Assembly (NCBI GenBank): GCA_009760855.2
Contig: WPIO01000039.1
Span: 3,244,501-3,308,500, forward strand
Direction: 5' to 3'
Length of the DNA: 64,000 nt
From: Cristatella mucedo
Taxonomy: Eukaryota; Bryozoa; Phylactolaemata; Cristatellidae
A program made the position numbers and the translations under genes. A model generated the notes under the pieces. It was not told the DNA's origin. It saw only the letters and a list, made by a program, of their open reading frames with translations, and made no database searches. Below, in pieces: positions 1 to 14,500 of this stretch (positions are counted from its first letter, which is position 1; each line of letters begins with the position of its first letter).

Positions 1-457
1 TGCTTGGTAGCATTGACGTGACATGCAGGCATAGAATGGACAGAATGGATTGGCTATCAGAGATTGGCTATCATGCAAAATTTGCAAAGCACGTGCACAG
101 TTTAACAGCAACAAACAAGGACATGCATTGTCTTTACTTTCACGGCAGACTGATATCCTTGCTCAAAAATTGCGTTGGTGATGGCCAGGCAAGCTTTAGC
201 AATGCTGTATTCATTCAGCAGTAGGAGATTAAGTTGTATAGCTGCACATTGCAACCACTAGTGATTCCACACAGATGCTTATGGCTACATCGGTGCTAAA
301 GTGTAGAGTTTGCCAAAGCAAGCACTAGTCAGTGTGGATTTCGGATTACACTTCATAACCAGCCTGCATAAATAAGCAAAAGTAGAGAGAAGCAGACAAG
401 AAACAATACTATGGGTTGAGAAACTCGATAATAATAGTATAATAATAATAATAATAA

Positions 458-525
458 TGTGAAGCACCTAGAAAGAGATTGAGTTCTCTGAGGGTGCTTT
501 ATCAAGTGCATTATTATTATTATTA
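458..525 (+). repeat. Solo L2 3'-terminal hairpin plus (ATT)n
   Basis: Only the last ~70 bp of the L2 family: GTGAAGCACCTAGAAAGAG, a loop, GGGTGCTTTATCAAG, then (ATT)n. It is preceded by (AAT)n rather than LINE body. It faces the next entry tail-to-tail, forming a near-palindrome. Confidence 0.8.
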
Positions 526-536
526 TATTACTATTA

Positions 537-680
537 TAATAATAATAATGCATTTGCTATAGCACCCTCAGAGAACTCAATCTATTTGTAGGCACTTTAC
601 GTGTGCTGCAAAGAAAGCACGATCGAATGGTTAGTGGTAGGTAGCATGCTCAATAAACAAGAAGATAACATACGAGGGCA
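537..680 (-). repeat. L2 LINE 3' end, short truncated copy
   Basis: Reverse orientation of the same 3' end, starting at (AAT)n and the hairpin. It continues ~90 bp into the 3'UTR (GCACGATCGAATGGTTAGTGG). Lies in the DNAH1 intron that leaves the window. Confidence 0.8.
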
Positions 681-955
681 ATAGGAATAAGCTGCTAGAG
701 AATACATGCTACGATCTGTAGCAGATTCAAAGTCACAGCATCAGAATTTAGCAAGTGCCAAGCAAGGGCAGGTTCCGAACATCAAAATAATATAGTTTCG
801 ACAATATGTACTCCCTAGTCCCTATCGAATCTAATCATGCAATGCTGTGGATACACCTGCAGCACTTCCGTGAGGTAGAGGTAAGTGGAGACATGCCAAG
901 CTTTAATAAAGGTGACACTTTTTACAGATTACGATGATCACACTACTACACTTAC

Positions 956-3900
956 CTGCTCGATTGCATATTCCTTCCCAGCAACCTCAGCAACCTTCGC
1001 AATCTTGTCGATGTACTTCTGCAGACCCATGGCAAGACACTTCTCAAAAGTGAGAGTGGGCTTGGGCTTGAGCGGAAATCCCAGCTCGTCGGAAAGGATG
1101 TCCCAGTGACGACTCTTCATGCCGGGATTTCTGAGGCCCTGTATCAGTGGTATGTTAGGCTTGAACTCCTCGATCTGCAGCTTCACATTCTGTGCCACCT
1201 GTTGCACGGCTACAATGCAACACAGGGCACAACATTAAGTCAAGGGAGACCAAATTTGTTCGTGTGGCCAGTCATTCGAAACTACATTTCCCAATGCCAA
1301 GTGCTGCACTATTGCTGGCTACATACTAATAAGCAACTACTGTTCCGAAAATGCTTTACAAACAGCTGCATTTATGGTCTGTATAAGCCTTTGACACTGT
1401 TGGCACATGCTGCACACGAAAACAGCAAACACTGAAAACAAGATCTCTGTACATAGCACATAAAAAAGGCTAAGCAGCAAAGCCACACCGCATGTCATTT
1501 CCACTAGCAAATTGGAGCATGTCAGCCTCAGCATATACCCATAGCAAGCATTTACAGGTCAACACCAGACAAAATAGCAACAGGCAAGTACACATCGATG
1601 TGCTCTCTGCTGACATACATCAAAATCAAGCTGGCTATGTCAAAGCAAAGAACTAGCACTCATAGCCAACTTGCTAGAAGATCTTATTCTGACATACTTA
1701 CCCTTGTAGGCTTTTACATCAACAGACGAGTCTCTGGCTGAACGAAGTAGCATGCACTGCTGGTGGCTAGTAATAATTTAGAGCATGCCCCTTTTGAATT
1801 TACAGCTCGGTTCTCAGTGGCGGTTTGCATAGACATGCACTGCCAGTACCTAGCAGCCAGAAGCAGGCACTGTGCCTAGCATCACACAGCACGGTGCTTG
1901 GCATCAGGACCGTAAGCAGGGAGCCAGAATAACTTTAGCCCCCTCTAGGGGGGGAAGCAAATCAGACGCTTTGATGAACTCGTGGTTTGCTGCTGTTGGG
2001 TGTGCTGTTTTAGCCCAGTTACCGGAAAGCCGGTGGTCCCTGGATAGTGGCTATCGAGAGATGGAAGGTAATGGCAGGACTTAAAGAGCAGCACTTTAAG
2101 GGGTCTTTTTGTTCAGCACATCTCCGGCAAGCGCATTAAGGCTCGGCATATAAGGTGAGCTCAAGCGCCAAGAGGGAAGTTTATAGCTCCCGATCCAAAT
2201 CCCACTTAAGAGAGGACTTGAGTTTTTCTAGAGTCTTTCAGCTACGAAATTTAAAAAAATTACTGGTAAATCAGCTGTATAGCCCTGCTAACAGGCTTGA
2301 CCCATCGATATTAAGCCTTGGCCAGCTACCCAAGGATCCTGAGGTTCACCTGTTGTTTCTGGTTGCTCTAGCCTGACACTACAGTGTGGCCAGATGAAAA
2401 ATACTTTTCCAATAAGCTGCAAATGTCTCTAGTTAAATGATGACAGAAGCAGCTTCACGCTGCCGCCTGATAGTTTTCATGGAAATTTATTGGAAATACT
2501 ATTGGAACCGTCAGGTACAAATAAAATATTCCTTATTTACCACTGGATTGTTTAAAGTAAACTGGACATATTTGGAAGAAATTGCATCTCCAGCCAACTT
2601 GCTAAGCCACCAGGACAAGTAAAACAGGCCTTTCGATGTCACAATTTCTGCTAATTTGTGTCACGCCCAATCAAGATCAAGGTTTAGCCTTCTCTAAAAA
2701 GAAACTCGTGGCTATTCGCAGGCTTGGAAAAAGTAAACACCTGTAATCATCTGGCTACAATATGGTTTCAGGATATATTTTAGGTTCAGCTTGCACTTTT
2801 AGAACTCAGTATCTCGAGGCGCATTTTCTATACACTAACAAAATTCTCTTGCGCAACTGAATGCATAGCTCATCATGCAATATTTCCAACGTCTACTGGT
2901 TACCCAGTCTGCTGCACCCAGCAGATTAAGTTCCAGTGATGCTTGAGGAGCCATGCCCATCTTGATTGGGCACATATTGGTATACTTTCCCTCCGAGTAT
3001 TTTCTTTGTCGGTGGCAGGAAAGCTGAAGTATCACCCGTTAGTGCATTACTTCGAGCATCGAGTCATTTGTCTCACTACCATTCCTGTTGGGCATGTTCA
3101 GCAATTTATTAAACAGGCTGCTGTCGTGTGTCGGACTGATCTGCGAAATTCCTTATGTGCCTACTAGGCCTGTCGTGGCTCGGCTCCTTCATTGCTGGCT
3201 CTTCATCAGTTTCAGCTCCTCACACCTATAGGTTCTCTACGGACAATAAATTAGGCGATTTCTTCTTCGATTAGAGACTCTTGGCAACAGAAGCCTTTTC
3301 TTGGCAGTTCCTATACTTTGGAGCTCACCTCCACAACTCTTATGCTCAATAACGCCTTCACTTCCACGGCCGACTCGAGCTGTTCAGCATAACAAAAGTT
3401 CCGTGCTGAGTTGGCATTGCTCACACAACGGCATAAAGAAGAATTGCTTACCTGGTATTTCGTTGAACAGCTTGACCGATTTGTGCATCGTCTTGTATGC
3501 CTCACTAATATTCTTCTCCACCGCCTCGGCATCGATTGTCGTCAGTGGATCACCCATCCAGCTTTCGTACCAACGTAACCAATCGGAAGAAGTAATCCAC
3601 AAATTTTTAAAGGGCTCAAAGTCCTTAACAAGCTTTGTCAGCTTTTCGTACTGAAACAACGTATGTCGGCTGATGTATTTGCAAGATAGTTTGAGTATGT
3701 TGCTGTGAAGATAGTTGGTGTAGTGGTGAAATTGTATGTAATCTTTGCTTGTTAAAACAGTGATTTTTTATTTGTATAACATGTGGAAAGTCGTGCATAC
3801 ATGATGAGCATTCTGTAAAAAGCCACACTGTGAAGGTTGTTGTAATGGATGGCATGTTGAAAGAGAAAGCACCCATCGAGCAGTAATACTGAGCAGTACG

Positions 3901-5464
3901 TGCCTCAAGGCTCGTGGTTGTTTGAAAACTGCTTGCTCACATATCAGAGATACTTTTTAGGTGACTTCGATGCACATTTTAAGAGTTTTAAAAAATCTTG
4001 GACTGCAGCTCCGTTGAGCCACTAAAGTTACCACATGCCATAACAAAAGCAAATTTGGAAATTTAGGAACATTCTTTTTAGAAACATAAGTACCAATAAG
4101 AAGTATCATATGAAAGTATTTGAAAACAGAACAAATTCTAGTAAAATCAAGTTTTTTCTATGAGAGGAATATAAAGTTGTTGAATTGTTGTCAATTTTAT
4201 GTTGGTAAAAGATATGAAAGAGTGAACACATATGGGAGAAAGCAACCAGCTGAGAACCAGATACCGTTAATAGAGTACAGATCAGCTCAAAATAAGGCAG
4301 GCAGGCAACATAATCGCCAGATTTCTACTAAGTTCGAAGAAGGGATACATTTGACATTATGATAATTATGACCTTGGTTCAGAGCTATGCAATTAGCAAT
4401 AGTGGGTAACTTAGAGGGTTTGCTTGGAATTGATAACTGCAATATTCGATACAGCATGCAGACATGCTCGATCCAGCAAGAGGTCTCAAAGCAAGAGTTA
4501 CACAGCAAATAAGGTAAAAGCTTTTGCCAGGGAAGTTAAAGAGCAAGGAACAAAGCAGGCAAAATCTGGAACGTACCGAACCTATTACACTCAGCAAAGC
4601 CGTATAGCATACAGTTAAAAGCAAGGCAGTAAAGGTCCATATCAGCTGGACGGATATGCAGGATGCTGAACAGAGGTAAGACCAATCCGAACTGAGGCAA
4701 GATCAAGAAAGTACGATGCCTCTAGAATTTAATATTCTCTAGTCATAAAGTAGAAGCAGAGCATGCATTTTCTTCTACAGCTGGATTATAGCTGTAGTTC
4801 AATAACTGAAATAGGAGAAATGAAGAGTTGGGCTATATTTGAATAAATACCCTGTTGTAAGATTCTATGACACAACTAAATGTCCTCATGAAAGCAACAT
4901 CATGGTGTAACACAATAGTGCTGAGAAAATTTAAAAGCTTCTGCTACAGAAGGACATAGAATAAAAAGGAGAACATGAACTTTCGATCTGATATCAGCAC
5001 TAAAGCTTGCTATCACCTCATGTCGGATTGAGATTTCATGTGCCAAACACATGAGTACTACCATATTTAATGTACTGTTTAGGCGTGCACGGTTCAGTCA
5101 CAGCTGCTTGCTCATAGAGTTTTTCGTGACAGGGTGATCAGAAGCCTGGTGCAGTAGAAGCATTGTGATTTCGTGTTGCCCTCGCAGGACCAACACCTAG
5201 TGCAGCTTTGCGAAAGCGTGAATCATGCGGCGGTGCTTTGCATGTGCTGCAGCCGAATACGGTTGCAGGTCTGAAGTGGCATGCTACCCGAGGTACTTAC
5301 TACTGTCAGTGCACATGTCAGACCATAGCAAAAGCCCACGGTAGACGATACTAGGAGCAGAAAAAGCTGGCTACCACAGTCAGCAACCCTTTCAACAGAG
5401 ATATAGAAAGTGGCATCCAATCATAGACATGTATAAATGTCGTTTCGTACTGTCAGACAAAGAG

Positions 5465-5512
<48 letters not shown>

Positions 5513-8500
5513 CGAAAGACAGACGAAGAATGAGAGAGAGGAAGACGGAATATTTTTGAAGAAGATTCGAAAAAATGTCCTATCCTCGTCTATCCAAAGC
5601 TGAGCTATTACAGTGGCTGACAAGCGCATGCAGTAGTGCTGGTTCCTCGGGCAGTGCCACCTGCAGACATTGCAGTGCTGTGTCAGCAGACCAAGCTGAA
5701 ACTCCTGTCTCGGACGATAAGCCCAATAAAAACTGCGCATCAAAGTGAGGATGCTGAGGATGCGCGGCAGGGTGGTGTGCAGAGCTAAAGCAGCCGTGCG
5801 TCCGTGCACAGCTGAAGCGTGCAGGCTGCATCCAGAAGGTGGGTGCTCGGTAAAAGCAAAAACATGCAATTAGTACAAATTAATGCATGCAGCAACCTGG
5901 CACAAGTGCAGAAGCCAGGTTCCGTGACAGTTCAAGCTCGTGCGTGAACTCGAGGGCGGCAAGCAGAAAGCGGCTCAAAAGTCGATCCACATGTGCAGGT
6001 AGGCACCGAGTGGCAGTAGCGGCAGCCAAAAAAAACTGGTATAACCCTGCTTCATTTTAAGAAGCATTTGAAACAATAATATATGTAAAATGTGACATAA
6101 AAAGGGGGAAATGTCAGGCATTTCACGAGAAGGAATGCTTTCAAGCTTCCTTATAATAATATCAATAATAATAAGACACTGATATAGCACCCTGAGAGAA
6201 CTAAATTTCTCTCTGTGTACTTCTAATATCCTTGACCGGAAGCATAAAAATTAGTTAGTGATAGTATGCTCAGTGTCAACATGCATAAGCTTATAACGAA
6301 CAATTCACCCCAATAGAACAAAGGCTGCAAGGAGCAGGTGGGTTTAAAGCTCTCAAATCAGAGAGTGACATGACTTGCATAGGTAGACAGTTCCAGGTTT
6401 TGGGAGTATACAAAAGAAAGAAGCAACTTCATAAAGATTGTATATTGGTTAGAGGCACAGCTAAACGACTTGAGTCAGAAGAGCTGGTGTTATAATGCCA
6501 AGCCTGATTAGGAAGTATTTCGGGTAGGTACACGGTAGCACGAGAATGAGTGCGGCTAAAAGTTAGTGACAGTATTTTAAATGCCAATAAGAGGCTTGAT
6601 AGGGAGGCAGTGCAGGTCGGTGAGAAGTTGCATAATATGGCAGTTGCAACATTCACGGTAAAGAAAAAGCCTAGCTACACAGTTTTCAAAATAATAATAA
6701 ATTGCATAGCACACTCAGAGAACTTAATCTCGTTCTAGGCACTGTACATGCAAGGGACGCATGTCGATATGGTTTAGTGATAACATGTACACTGTATGCA
6801 TGAATAATCATAAAAATAACCCTCCACAGGGAGCCAGTGGATGCAGTGTGTAGCAAGTACATTTCTAGCTTCTTTTTAAATGTCGTCAAATCAGGGGATG
6901 TCGTGACTTCAGTCGTGAGTGAGTCCCATGGTTTGGGAGGCTGCCAACAAGTAGAGGCACGTTCTGCAAAGGATTTGAGGTTCGTACGCGGTGTGGCTAA
7001 ACGATTTGAGTCAGAAAAGCGAATGGTACGGTGCCTAGTCTGGTGGGGGAGTAGTTCTGCTAGGTATACTGGAGTGGGACAATGAAGGAATCGAACCTTA
7101 AATTGAGTGACAGAACCTTAAAGTCGATGCACTGCTTGATGAGGAATCAGTGCACGTGGACAAAAATTGGTGCGTGGTGGCAACTTGGATGCTCACGACA
7201 GACATTCGTGGCTGCAGAGTTTTGCAATCAACTGCAAGCATCTTTGCACATGCAGGAAGACTGCAAGTAGTTAGTGACAAAATAAAGATGAAATGTCGAC
7301 AAATGCACGAATCATCTTGGCTGTGATGTCCTTGTTTAAGTAGGGCCCAAATTTTTGCTTTGGTAAATAGCTAAAAGTAGACAGATTTGACTGTGGAAAC
7401 GATTAGTCATCTAGCAAAGGGTCACTTTGGTGGAACAGAACAACCAGATTGCATTTAGATGCTACCAGAGATATACTGGTCAAGCCTGCTTTGGTGGTTA
7501 CACTTTCCAATTTCTGAGTAACACCAGATCTACCTACAACAACTAACTTATTTTATTATGAGAGATAATTCTAAAAAGATAAGGACTTCATCTTTCCAGG
7601 AGACTTAATGCCACGCCTCCAAGGAATGATACTGGGGTAGATATTTCACCATTTTACAAGAGGTCAGCAACGCTAAGTAAGAGGTCCAGTCTTGCACACC
7701 TAGTCCCAGCAGGAGCTACAAAAGTGTTCGTCAGCAGTTATCATCCATATGGGCAAGAGAAAATTAAATTCAAGCAAAATCAGGAGAAATGCAAAAGTTA
7801 TCACATTGAGAGGGATTCTTAGGACTCACGTTTGTGACAGGCATTCCAAAAAGCCGCTCCCTGTTGTTGTATATCTGCGCCGACTGCTGTGCCTCTTTCA
7901 GTTGCTTGTGTACACGCCTCATCTCGTTGGCCACCTCATGAGCTTTATGGAGGTCCGAGTGAACAGCCATGCCAGCCACAAGCATCTAAATGTTCATTCA
8001 CTCGCCTAAGCAAATGCTTCGGATCGCGACAGTAAAAGTAAATCCGAGCGGTGAAACGCTACACGGGGCAATGTGCTTGGGATAGCCCCCTTCAGCAGCA
8101 GGTCCACCATATACTAAAATCGTCTAAGCATACTTGGCACATGCTTGCAGAATTCCAGCCCCACAGCGAAAATAACAAAAAAAGTCTGGCCACTTGCTGG
8201 ATGGCAGAAAACCGTACCGAGAGTGTATCTAACTTGTCGTTGAAGTTGGCCTGGTCAGTGAGCTGCAGTTTTCGGAAGCGGTCTTCATCTTCCTCGAGCT
8301 GAAGATAAGTCTGCTCCATCTGCACTTCGATCTTGTGTGGCCAACCGACAGTGGTCCACCTGTATACGAAAAAAACTCACTGCCTACCAAAGTTCCAGAT
8401 CCAGCACATTTGGGAATTCGAATAAGGGTCATGCAGCACCACTCCTACGAAAAGGATTTTTAAGATACCCAAAGAGGGCAATTACACACATAGAAAAAAG

Positions 8501-11500
8501 CGTGTTTCTAAATGGGCTTATAGCCTCCTGTATGTGCAAAAATAAGAACTTATGAACGCTCATGAGCTTATGATTAAAATTTTAACGAGAGCTATGCACG
8601 GCCGATAGCTTACTTTGTATTGAAATCTTCTTGCGATAGGTTGTAAAAGAACTCTTCAATTAGTTCATAGTCTGTAAGAGCCTTTTCAATCAGCTCTTGG
8701 TGTTCCTTCAACTTCTCCGGAATATTCTTCATCCAGTCTCGCATCTCAGCCAGTTCCTCTACACAGTTGGGTTTCTCGAACAGCTTGCGACTGAATTGCT
8801 TGAATTCTTCACATGCCTGTTAAAAAGATGGGTCAATCAATGATAAATAGCTAAAAACTTGCTTGTGCGTGGTCTTACATGGCCATATGAGAAAGAATTA
8901 CTCGAAACTCAGCTGATTAATGTGCAGCATATACAATTGCACTGGAAAAACGAATATAGATTTAGTTTGGATGGACTGAGCAGCACAGTCACAATTATTG
9001 TTGGCTCTCACAACTGGTAAACTGTGGACTTTGCGTTTGACCGACCAAACGAAGCAGGACAGAGGGTTGATGACTTACAGCAACCAAGCAAATGCCACTA
9101 TAGCCAATAAACTTATGTTAACGCTACATGTAAAAAGCAGATGAAAAAGCCACTTAGAAGCCCCATTGATATAGACCCTTGAAACTAAAATTCTTATCGT
9201 TGTCACATTAACAATAAAGAAGACTGGAAATGCCCAGAATGTCGTGTATACTGCATTATAGAGTTCCTTGGGTAGCTTAAGCAGCTAACCAATCACTTAA
9301 ATCTAGCAACACGCATAGCAACAACAATAGCAGAAACGAGAACTCTGCACAAGACGGCAGCTATATGGTTACGATGCCGAAATTGGTAGTGTTGACCAGC
9401 ATGCTCTTTTGCAATCGATCCGTGTTTGTACAATTGTCATTTATCTAACAAATGCACTCTAAGACAACGATGCACTGGCAGGGGACTGCAGTGGTGCATG
9501 GCTTGCACCCTTTACTGATGTAGGCAGTGCACGCATTTGTCCAATAATTTGCACTTATGCCCACCTCGTCTGCTTGCTTCCGCAGGCGCCTGGCCAACAG
9601 CTCCAGCATGGCATTGGCAAGCGCTTTTCGCTTCTTCGAAAGGTTCTGGCGCACGGTCTCAGTGTTGATCCAGTAGGGGCCAATGATAATGTTGCTCGGT
9701 AAAGAGTTCTCCAAAACCTTCTGCTCGGCTAGCTGGTACTCCACCTCCTCTTTGATCTTCTGTGCTGGCTCGTTCTTGGCCTCATAGTCCCTGTTATTAG
9801 AGGATTGATTGTTGATCTGGTTATGTACACTGCTCGTCCAACAGCTTCTAACTGAATGGAAAACATAGCTGAACAAATGAAAACTTGTATGAGTGAAAGC
9901 CTCGCAAGGTATTTTAAGCATGCGATAGCTATAGACTGAATATTCGACATGTTCCTACTTACAAACAGCACCATCTTTGCTGTTGCGATAAGAAAGCAAT
10001 ACAAAAACCTATAACAAATGCTCAATGCATTTAATGGGTACATTTTCCCAGGCTGCATAGAAATAGAAGGGATTATGGTGAATATCATCTTCAACCATGG
10101 AAGTCTCTGCCAGTTATAGTCATGCCCGTGTGAAGCAACCATTTAACAATTGCAAAATGCAAACCATCGGAGAGAGTGAATGTGAAGGATCAGTGTTATT
10201 CCACCACAATTCGAGAAAGCATGCACATTTAAAATGATGCATGTCTTGAAAGCAGGTTTGCTGTTCCATTCACAAATTCAGCAGCAATAAAGAAAGTCAT
10301 GCTGCGTACTGTAGCAGGAGCAGTATTCGGCCTGACTAATATGTCTAATTTAGAATCCCCTGTCAATCATCACCAAATGGCTACTGGCTGAAGCTACAGA
10401 GGCATTTACATTCAGCTTGATTCGGAGTATTCGCCGGCCATGGCCCTCACACGGTCACACACTTTAACATCAAACCAGTAGATAAAACTGCCCTCGAGGT
10501 GCAATGGTATCTGCAATAATCCTACATAACCGGTGAGCTTTGCCAATTTTAAATTTTAACTGCCAATTTTTAATTTTAATTGCTAAAAAAATTTAAAAGA
10601 CAGTCGCCACCTTACCTCACATATTTGTTAATGTCCAGATTCATAAGCTCCAGATGCTTATGATATTCCCGAGCATATGCCTTTAGAGGAACTAGTGACT
10701 TTCGAAGGGCATTCTTGATTGTCTCACGAAGCTCTTCAACCGGAGGCTCGTGAGCACCGACCGACTCCAGCAGAGGTGTGCCGGACCAAAATATGTCCTC
10801 CAGTATGTACTGAAAGCATTAAGACAGCCGCTTGCAAACTTACTTCGTCCAGATTGCAGGGCCGTCAGTCTCATCTGCTAAGCAATCATTTAAGGATGGT
10901 CAACTAAGCAGACGAACTAAAGTGCTTCACATGCACAATATCTCATTCACCTTCTCAAGTTGTGGGACGCTCTGTGTGGAAGCGATCGCTTTGTCGAAGA
11001 CCGAGATGGCTGATTGTTCGAAGCCAGTGAGGTTGGTACTGTAGTGCGCGCCTTGATTGTCTAGCAGAAGGTCGACCAGAAAGAGAGCGTTTTTCCTTGG
11101 CCTATAGTGCAGAACATGTTGGCACACTTGGGCAAGTGCTATCGTCAAACCAGAGAGCACCAAACTATCGAAACACATCGGCACTCACTTGAATGAGCTC
11201 TGCATGACGTTGTTGCCCCATACAAACTCGTCCTTGAGTTCCAGCACTGCATAGCAAGCATCTACTATCATCTGACAGTAGTTGACCAGTGAGTCTTGAA
11301 CCAGGTAACGCAGCGAGTCCTGAAATGGAAAGCAAGCAGCTGAAAAGAACCAATGATGCAAGAATGTTTGCGCAGTTTACATCAAAACAAGCGGGATAGT
11401 TTGTTGAGGAACACTATACACGCAATAAATATCATAAAGGTTACAACTTCTCAATAAAGTAGGTTCGTTTTCCTCACAAAATGAGGCAGTCAACATACTG

Positions 11501-14500
11501 AAGGATAACAATTGATAGGTATCTATGCACAAGGTGACTGGCTGATTCTGCACTGTCAATTTAATGCTACAAGAGATTATCTGCTGGAAAAGGACAGTCG
11601 GCAAGGCTAACTGGGTCATAGTTCAGGGGTGAAGTGCAAGCTTTTCACGATCCAGGTCGTGGGTTCGAGCACTGCAGTGGGTAATTTTTTATAGCCCACT
11701 ACAATAGGTGGTGATAGCCTTTGAGGCTCTTCTGGCACTATATAAATGAGGCAGTTGAATGAGCTATTTTTTATTTGCTTGCCCTTTCAAAACTCCAACA
11801 AGCAGCACATTGCACACAAAATAGCATATATATAAGTCAACTGTCCCTGCCTTTTACAGAACTTAATGCAGTGATAGTATATTGATAGATGCATGAAAAC
11901 AAATGCGCGTCTGATCTTGTGATCCCTTGGAGTGTCTTACACAATTGGGCAACTCCGGGCTAGAAAAACCAGTCTTTCTGTTCAAAGCTTGTATACTAAC
12001 TAGGGTGACCCTGCCTATAGAATCCTTCTTAGGCTTAACATGTAAGAAAATCTCTACCTGCATGTTAAATTTGACCATTTCCATGAACTTCTTTAGCTTC
12101 GATATTTGGTAGACGTTCCAGTTGGTCTCATGGAGGTTGAACCATCCTTTTCCGACGTCGCGTAGGCTTGTGCGTACTGCCGCTCTCAGTGTACTTATCC
12201 ATCCGTCTTTGAGAAACAGCGACACCTATGGATGGAGAGGATAAGTATTCTTCTGAAAACCACAACCTTGCCGTATGGAGCTTATATACAGCCGTGTATA
12301 CAGCATGAACAACCATACAACTTAAGCATTCATCGACTTATTAGCCGTTACATACAGTGTGCTAGCTAGCAACAAGCTGTGAAGACATGAACTCAAATGC
12401 TGAGAACGACAATGCTGACGTACCTGGGACGTGGCTTGACTTTGCAGCTGCTCGAATTCCTCAAGACGCACTGACTTTGGCATGGGCACGTGGAACAAAG
12501 ACATTGTTGCAACCTTGTTGCACTCAGTCTTCACCTTTCCGATTGCATTGATGCTCTCCTCCCTCGTCAGTAAAGACGTAAATGCAAACTTTTCAAATTG
12601 CTCATCATAGTTGTAGTCGGGAATGTCAGCAATTGTGCCTGAAGTGTGAAGACGACGCATTAGGTCCAGTAAAGGAGTACATATCATTTACCGCATAAAC
12701 ATAAATACCAATTTTACTTCGTCAAACAAATATATTTCATGCAATATATAATGAAGAAAGTTGTTTAGTCAAATGCCTTGTTCAAGCAAAAAGTGTTTGC
12801 GTGATCAAATTACTGCTTGACTTCCAAACGTCGCAGAGTAAACATCTGCTTACAGCTATTCATGGGTGTTACCAACTGCCGTCGCAGATCAAGCATTGCA
12901 TGGAGTTTTTTCTGCACCTGCTTTGACCAGCTATTTGGAGCAGCTGATATAGTCTCTGATCACAAACCAATTTAGTTTTAGAGGCTGTATCGTGGCATCC
13001 AGTAATAATTAAAAATATATGCGTGCATTCAGGCAGAAGAGAATCAGAAATTCGGGGCAAAGCTAGATTTCTGGGATCATTCTCTAATCCAAGCAAAAAT
13101 GTTTCGGTCCCACGGCAGGCAGCATTTGATTAGCCACTTTTATCAAATTAGCCCATACAATTCTTAAGTCAAATCTTTCTTCCGAATCATCACAAGTGTC
13201 CCATTGAAAATGCTTTAATTTGCAGAAATAGCTATAACATTGGCAACAACCACTAACATTGAAAGACATTCGAACTTCGATAGCCAACAAAAAATTAACG
13301 TCGATAAGACCAACCTAATAGTTATTGTCAAGCCAAGTGTCACATTAAACTTGAAAGACACAAGATCGGTTCATCTAGTATCCCTTACCTGACGTCTACC
13401 CATAGTCTAGCATGCCATTCCAAAACGGCTTAATTTCGGATGAACGCATTCCCTCCATTTGTCAAGTCTACCAAATTTGAACTAGGAAACATCGTAATAA
13501 TTAGGGCCTGCTTAGACAAAAGAATAACACCAAAACTACCACATTCGCTTGTGACATATCATCTAGATGACAGCAATTTCATTTATTTAGGACTATTGGT
13601 ATGTGTCCTTAATCGGCTGCAACTAGTGCAAAACTCGGAAGCTCTCTGGTCTGCCATCAACTGCATAGCTTCAAAATCATATCACTTCTGTCGCAGCTTC
13701 GCTGACTCACTATAAAGCATCGAATCGACTTTAAAATCCTCTCTTTGGCCTGAAGGTGGCTTCCCTTGCATCATTTGCATCAGCCTACCTATCCTCACCT
13801 ACAGTCACCACCTGCATTGACTTTCCATAATTAAAGTCTCAGCTGATGATATATCTGTTCCAATCAGTGGTCCCTTTGCCCTAGTGAATTTGTGTTCTTT
13901 TCTTATGAGCTTTGCATGCTTACCTGTGAATGAGTCAGAAAATGTTACAAGCCTGGCGTACTGCTAACCAACAATCCAGAATCTCTTCTTATGTGCCTTC
14001 GCATGCTTATTTAGACATGATACCTTGATTGTCATTAACTCTTGGGTATTGCCTCTCTTGACACAAGTTTTTTAAAGTGCATAGGTAGAGAGCTGGTTCT
14101 CTTAGGGTGCTATACAAAGACTTATTATCATTATTAACATACCTTTGTAGGGTGCAACATCGGATACCTTCTGTGGTAATGTCACAAAGGCAAATGTCTC
14201 TGGATCTTCGCGAACAGACTTGTCAAAGACGATTCTGTTCATGGAGCAGCAATAGTCAATGTTGATTTCTTTTTCCAAAAGTTGAATATAATCATCAAGA
14301 CTATAAAAAAGATCACTCAGGAAGTTAGTTTATGACAACATTTGTGCCGACTTGATGAGCATCCTTCCGATTTACAGCAGAGGTTGCATAGTGTGAGATG
14401 CTGGCCAGCTGGCCTACTTTTTGTCTTTGGACAAGTAGCTCGGTCCTCTAGCCCAGTTGATAATCCGTTTCATTGATTCAGCATCCACTTCGCCCACACC

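Noticed and set aside
938-955. Continuation of the last DNAH1 exon past 956
   Set aside because: A GTAAG donor lies at 955-951 and the following residues do not match the dynein family.
3301-3654. 117-aa plus-strand frame
   Set aside because: Antisense shadow of DNAH1 exon 17 and its flanking intron.
5453-5869. 138-aa minus-strand frame with a Ser/Leu/Cys repeat end
   Set aside because: Its repetitive part is the AG/ACAG microsatellite; the rest has no conserved features.
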